64,000 nucleotides of DNA from Mycoplasmopsis gallinacea. Lineage in GTDB: Bacteria; Bacillota_I; Bacilli_A; Mycoplasmatales; Metamycoplasmataceae. The position numbers and the translations under genes were made by a program. Where the stretch lies: positions 620,001-684,000 of the forward strand of contig NZ_LR214950.1 in assembly GCF_900660495.1 (NCBI RefSeq), read 5' to 3'. The notes beneath the pieces are model-generated. The model was given only the letters and a program-made list of their open reading frames with translations. It did no database searches and was not told the origin of the DNA. Positions within the stretch are counted from its first letter, which is position 1. Each line of letters starts with the position of its first letter. Below are positions 57,459-64,000 of this stretch, piece after piece.

Positions 57459-57463
57459 AGTCA

Positions 57464-58976
<1,513 letters not shown>

Positions 58977-59261
58977 TACGGAGTACACCTTTCAGTTTAG
59001 TGCTGAAAAACACAACAAAAATTATTAAATATTAACGACAAATAATAGGTCATGTCATATATCTAGTTTTGAGAGAACTTTCTCTCTTTGTTCTTTGAAA
59101 ACTGAATAGTAAAGTAAAGATATTAAATTAATATAACAACGACATCAAAAAATAAATTAGTCAATTTGTTTTGTGATACCGAGTTAATTATTATTCTAAA
59201 AATAATAATTTATTGAAATGTCTTTGAATACATCAAACAAATAGGTAAATATTGTTACAAC
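58977..59261 (+). other. 16S-23S spacer
   Basis: About 285 bp, AT-rich, without a tRNA gene. It holds the 3' arm of the 16S stem (59057-59070), a boxA-like TTCTTTGAAAACT (59091), and the 5' arm of the 23S stem (59097-59113, GAAAACTGAATAGTAAA), which pairs perfectly with 62190-62206. Confidence 0.85.
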
Positions 59262-62148
<2,887 letters not shown>

Positions 62149-62189
62149 AAGATGTTATTCAAGACATTTTAATGAATTATTATAAAAAA

Positions 62190-62206
62190 TTTACTATTCA
62201 GTTTTC
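62190..62206 (+). other. 23S processing stem, 3' arm
   Basis: TTTACTATTCAGTTTTC is the exact reverse complement of 59097-59113; RNase III target. Confidence 0.85.
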
Positions 62207-62217
62207 AGAGGACAAAT

Positions 62218-62240
62218 AACTCCCTAGTGGAGTTTTTTTA
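62218..62240 (+). terminator. rRNA operon terminator
   Basis: AACTCC pairs with GGAGTT, followed by a T-run. Confidence 0.8.
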
Positions 62241-62317
62241 TTACCTTTCTCACTTAGTAGCATAAAAATATGTATATTTAGAACATACATTTTATCTTTT
62301 AATTCAAAAAAATAGAT

Positions 62318-62344
62318 ATAAAAAATAATGACCTTCGCCATTAT
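62318..62344 (-). terminator. Terminator of the 105-aa gene
   Basis: On the minus strand ATAATG pairs with CATTAT (8-nt loop), followed by Ts. Confidence 0.6.
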
Positions 62345-62662
62345 CTATTTAAATGTAATATCAAAGTTTGTGATATTTGAAACCAAAAAGTCTTTTAAAC
62401 TTTGTAAGTGTTCTTTGCTTAACTTTAATGATTCAAGGTTTTCTAAAAGAACAATTTGAACGTCTCAACGAAGTTGATATCTATTTTTTTCAAGGAAATA
62501 AATTAAATCCTCAATAAATCACTCATTAAAACTTGGACTATATTGAATGTCTCTAAGCATTCCATTAACAGCAATTACAAAATTTCTATTTTCAAAACTT
62601 TTGATTTTAAAATCAAATGATAATTCTAACTCTTTGGCGTCTTTTATTTGTAATTTTTCCAT
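62345..62662 (-). CDS. Uncharacterised 105-aa protein
   Basis: 105 residues with two UGA Trp codons (FNEWFIEDL, YQLRWDVQI); charged and amphipathic, no signal peptide, predicted mixed alpha/beta. No family recognised. It lies between the rRNA terminator and the divergent RpiR-type gene, 80 bp away. No clear Shine-Dalgarno. Confidence 0.6.
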
Positions 62663-62742
62663 AACAAAATTTTAACACTATTAAAAATAAAAATTTTTAA
62701 TTTATAAGATTAAATTTTTAATTATTTTATAATTATAAAGTT

Positions 62743-63501
62743 ATGGGAAAAACAGAAACTTTTGAAATATCTGCTGATCAATATTTAGCTAAATTGATTA
62801 AAATCAAGAAAGAAAAAAGCAATATTAACGGTTATATTGCAGAACAACTTCTTCATAAGTTAAAAATGAAACAACGCATCGAAAGAGGTGTCGAATTTTG
62901 TGAAGAAATCGGGGTTAGTCCTTCAGCGCTTAGTATTTTTGTCAAGGTGTTTGAAGTTAATAATGCCAAAGAAATTTTCTTTTTACATAATAGCTCAATT
63001 AATGCTAAATATGAAATTGAGAATAATGAAGATCAAAAAATAGTTCAAGCAGCTGAATTAATCAATAAAGCGCACCGGAACTTCTTTATTGGGGTATCTG
63101 GAGCTTTAGGTAATAATATGGATTTTCAAATTAAGCTTCTTAGAATGAATAAAACGGCTATTATTGTTTGAAATAAATATGAGCAAATTGGAATTTCAAG
63201 ACTTCTTAACAAAGATGATGTTATCATTGTAAATTCAGTATCACTTCAGCACTCTTGAATGATTGATTTAATCAAATATACTGAAGCTAAAATTATTCTT
63301 CTTTCTTCATGAATGCCAGATGAAATCAAAGACAAAGTCACTATCTTTTTCCAAATTTTATCCAAAGAACAAAATGACGGAATGCGTCTTTATGCAATGG
63401 AAGGAAGAATGTTTGTCTCTGAAATTTATTACCGTATTTTTAAAGTTATGCAACAAGATCCTAAGAACTTTAAAAACCTTCAAATTACATCGTTTAATTA
63501 A
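62743..63501 (+). CDS. MurR/RpiR-type transcriptional regulator
   Basis: 252 residues. N-terminal RpiR helix-turn-helix region (about 30-75, VEFCEEIGVSPSALSIFVKVF) and a C-terminal SIS sugar-phosphate-binding domain (about 105-235, FFIGVSGALGNNMDFQIKLLRM; IIVNSVSLQHSW). Such proteins sense phosphosugars and control sugar catabolism genes; no sugar operon lies beside it here. TATAAT at 62728-62733 is 9 nt before the ATG, with no Shine-Dalgarno: likely leaderless. Confidence 0.82.
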
Positions 63502-63529
63502 CGTTTTTAAGCCTTATTTTACTCAAAAC

Positions 63530-63570
63530 ATAAAGCAATATGAATTTTAATTTATATTGCTTTTTTTATT
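63530..63570 (+). terminator. Terminator of the RpiR-type gene
   Basis: AAAGCAATAT pairs with ATATTGCTTT, followed by a T-run. Confidence 0.82.
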
Positions 63571-63628
63571 CAAATTTGGGCATTTATTAAGCTTATTTTG
63601 AGTTATTTGATTGTTAATTTAAAAATAA

Positions 63629-63658
63629 AAAAATCTCACATTTAATGTGAGATTTGGT
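63629..63658 (-). terminator. Terminator of the tRNA pair
   Basis: AAATCTCACAT pairs with ATGTGAGATTT with a 3-nt loop; the minus strand continues in Ts beyond the tRNA-Arg end. Confidence 0.82.
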
Positions 63659-63674
63659 AGTAATAAATACTATA

Positions 63675-63751
63675 TGGCGCGCCCGGCAGGAGTCGAACCC
63701 GCAACCTTTAGGGCCGTAACCTAACACTCTGTCCAATTGAGCTACGGGCGC
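63675..63751 (-). tRNA. trnR: tRNA-Arg (anticodon ACG)
   Basis: 77 nt with encoded CCA. Acceptor GCGCCCG/CGGGCGC; D arm GCTC...GAGT; anticodon arm TTAGG-TTACGGC-CCTAA giving ACG; T arm GCGGG-TTCGACT-CCTGC. A34 would be edited to inosine by TadA to read all CGN codons. Confidence 0.96.
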
Positions 63752-63757
63752 ATAAAT

Positions 63758-63832
63758 TGGAGGCACCAACGGGATTCGAACCCGTAATCAAAGTTTTGCA
63801 GACTCATGCCTTGGCCATTTGGCTATGGTGCC
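63758..63832 (-). tRNA. trnC: tRNA-Cys (anticodon GCA)
   Basis: 75 nt with encoded CCA. Acceptor GGCACCA/TGGTGCC; anticodon loop CTGCAAA giving GCA; T arm ACGGG-TTCGAAT-CCCGT. The anticodon stem starts with a weak T-T/G-T pair. It lies 6 bp before tRNA-Arg, so the two are co-transcribed. Confidence 0.95.
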
Positions 63833-63865
63833 AAGATTGGCATCACAATATTTATGTGCTAATTT

Positions 63866-63894
63866 ATTATACAATAAATTTATTTTTTTCATAA
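63866..63894 (-). promoter_or_regulatory. Promoter of the tRNA pair
   Basis: Minus-strand TATAAT at 63866-63871 with TTATGA 17 bp upstream. It lacks the GGTGT phrase of the rRNA promoters. The remaining bases to 64000 are AT-rich with no gene seen. Confidence 0.55.
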
Positions 63895-64000
63895 CATAAA
63901 AATGCAATAATAAAGATTTTTTCATAAGTAAATCAAACTTTTCAATAAAACGTGAAAAAAAACTAACTTTTCTAAATTTTTATGCGTGTTTTGTTTGTAA

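Overview
The window comes from a mollicute, most likely a Mycoplasmopsis or Metamycoplasma type (hominis-group) mycoplasma. The DNA is very AT-rich, and UGA must be read as tryptophan (code 4) in almost every gene. There is one 16S-23S operon with 5S genes elsewhere. The gene set includes the HinT/P60/P80 membrane complex, phosphoketolase, an ECF transporter module and an M13 peptidase. The species cannot be named from sequence alone. Under code 4 most apparent short ORFs merge into full-length genes.

Region by region. 1-6.8 kb: the 3' part of a giant FtsX-type ABC permease gene overlapping its ATPase gene. 6.8-8.7 kb: an accessory gap with fifteen copies of a GC-rich 12-bp unit, then an AlbA_2/Schlafen-like gene broken by two 1-nt deletions. 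8.8-12.4 kb: the p80-p60-hinT operon (minus). 12.5-13.6 kb: an orphan gene running antisense into the first of two tandem 5S rRNA genes (minus). 13.6-16.1 kb: rsmG, an rluD-type gene and a membrane protein. 16.4-19.4 kb: pepA and lysS (minus). 19.7-22.5 kb: a helicase + RecB-like nuclease + DEDDh exonuclease fusion with one frameshift. 22.5-29.0 kb: a small membrane protein, lplA, a hydrolase, a 36-aa basic protein, a YwaF/TMEM164-like protein, an SPFH protein and parE. 29.1-31.6 kb: der-cmk and an orphan (minus). 31.7-36.9 kb: a modular surface protein, then pepO (minus) with an internal TAA. 37.0-40.2 kb: ftsY-ylxM and three small related membrane proteins. 40.3-46.5 kb: a Nudix gene and prs (minus), xfp (plus, frameshifted), then TM2, HAD and orphan genes (minus). 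46.5-49.9 kb: rnhB and ecfA1-ecfA2-ecfT. 50.0-56.5 kb: yloU-like/fakA/plsX/rnc/smc (minus). 56.6-62.2 kb: recO and the 16S-23S operon. 62.3-64 kb: an orphan, an RpiR-type regulator, tRNA-Arg(ACG) and tRNA-Cys(GCA).

Working together: Asp23-like/FakA/PlsX/RNase III/SMC repeats a Gram-positive order linking fatty-acid activation, RNA processing and chromosome organisation. RNase III's expected targets, the 16S and 23S processing stems, are visible a few kilobases away. FtsY and YlxM belong to the SRP pathway. ECF A1-A2-T would energise vitamin uptake with an S component encoded outside the window. Xfp and Prs connect sugar phosphates to acetyl-phosphate and PRPP.

Five lesions fall in four otherwise full-length genes (two in the AlbA gene, one each in the helicase, pepO and xfp). 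Because xfp is normally core metabolism, some may be sequence errors and not biology. The strongest novelty candidates are the helicase-nuclease-exonuclease fusion, the 12-bp array that is open in all six frames, and a shared promoter module driving both the 16S and the distant 5S genes.
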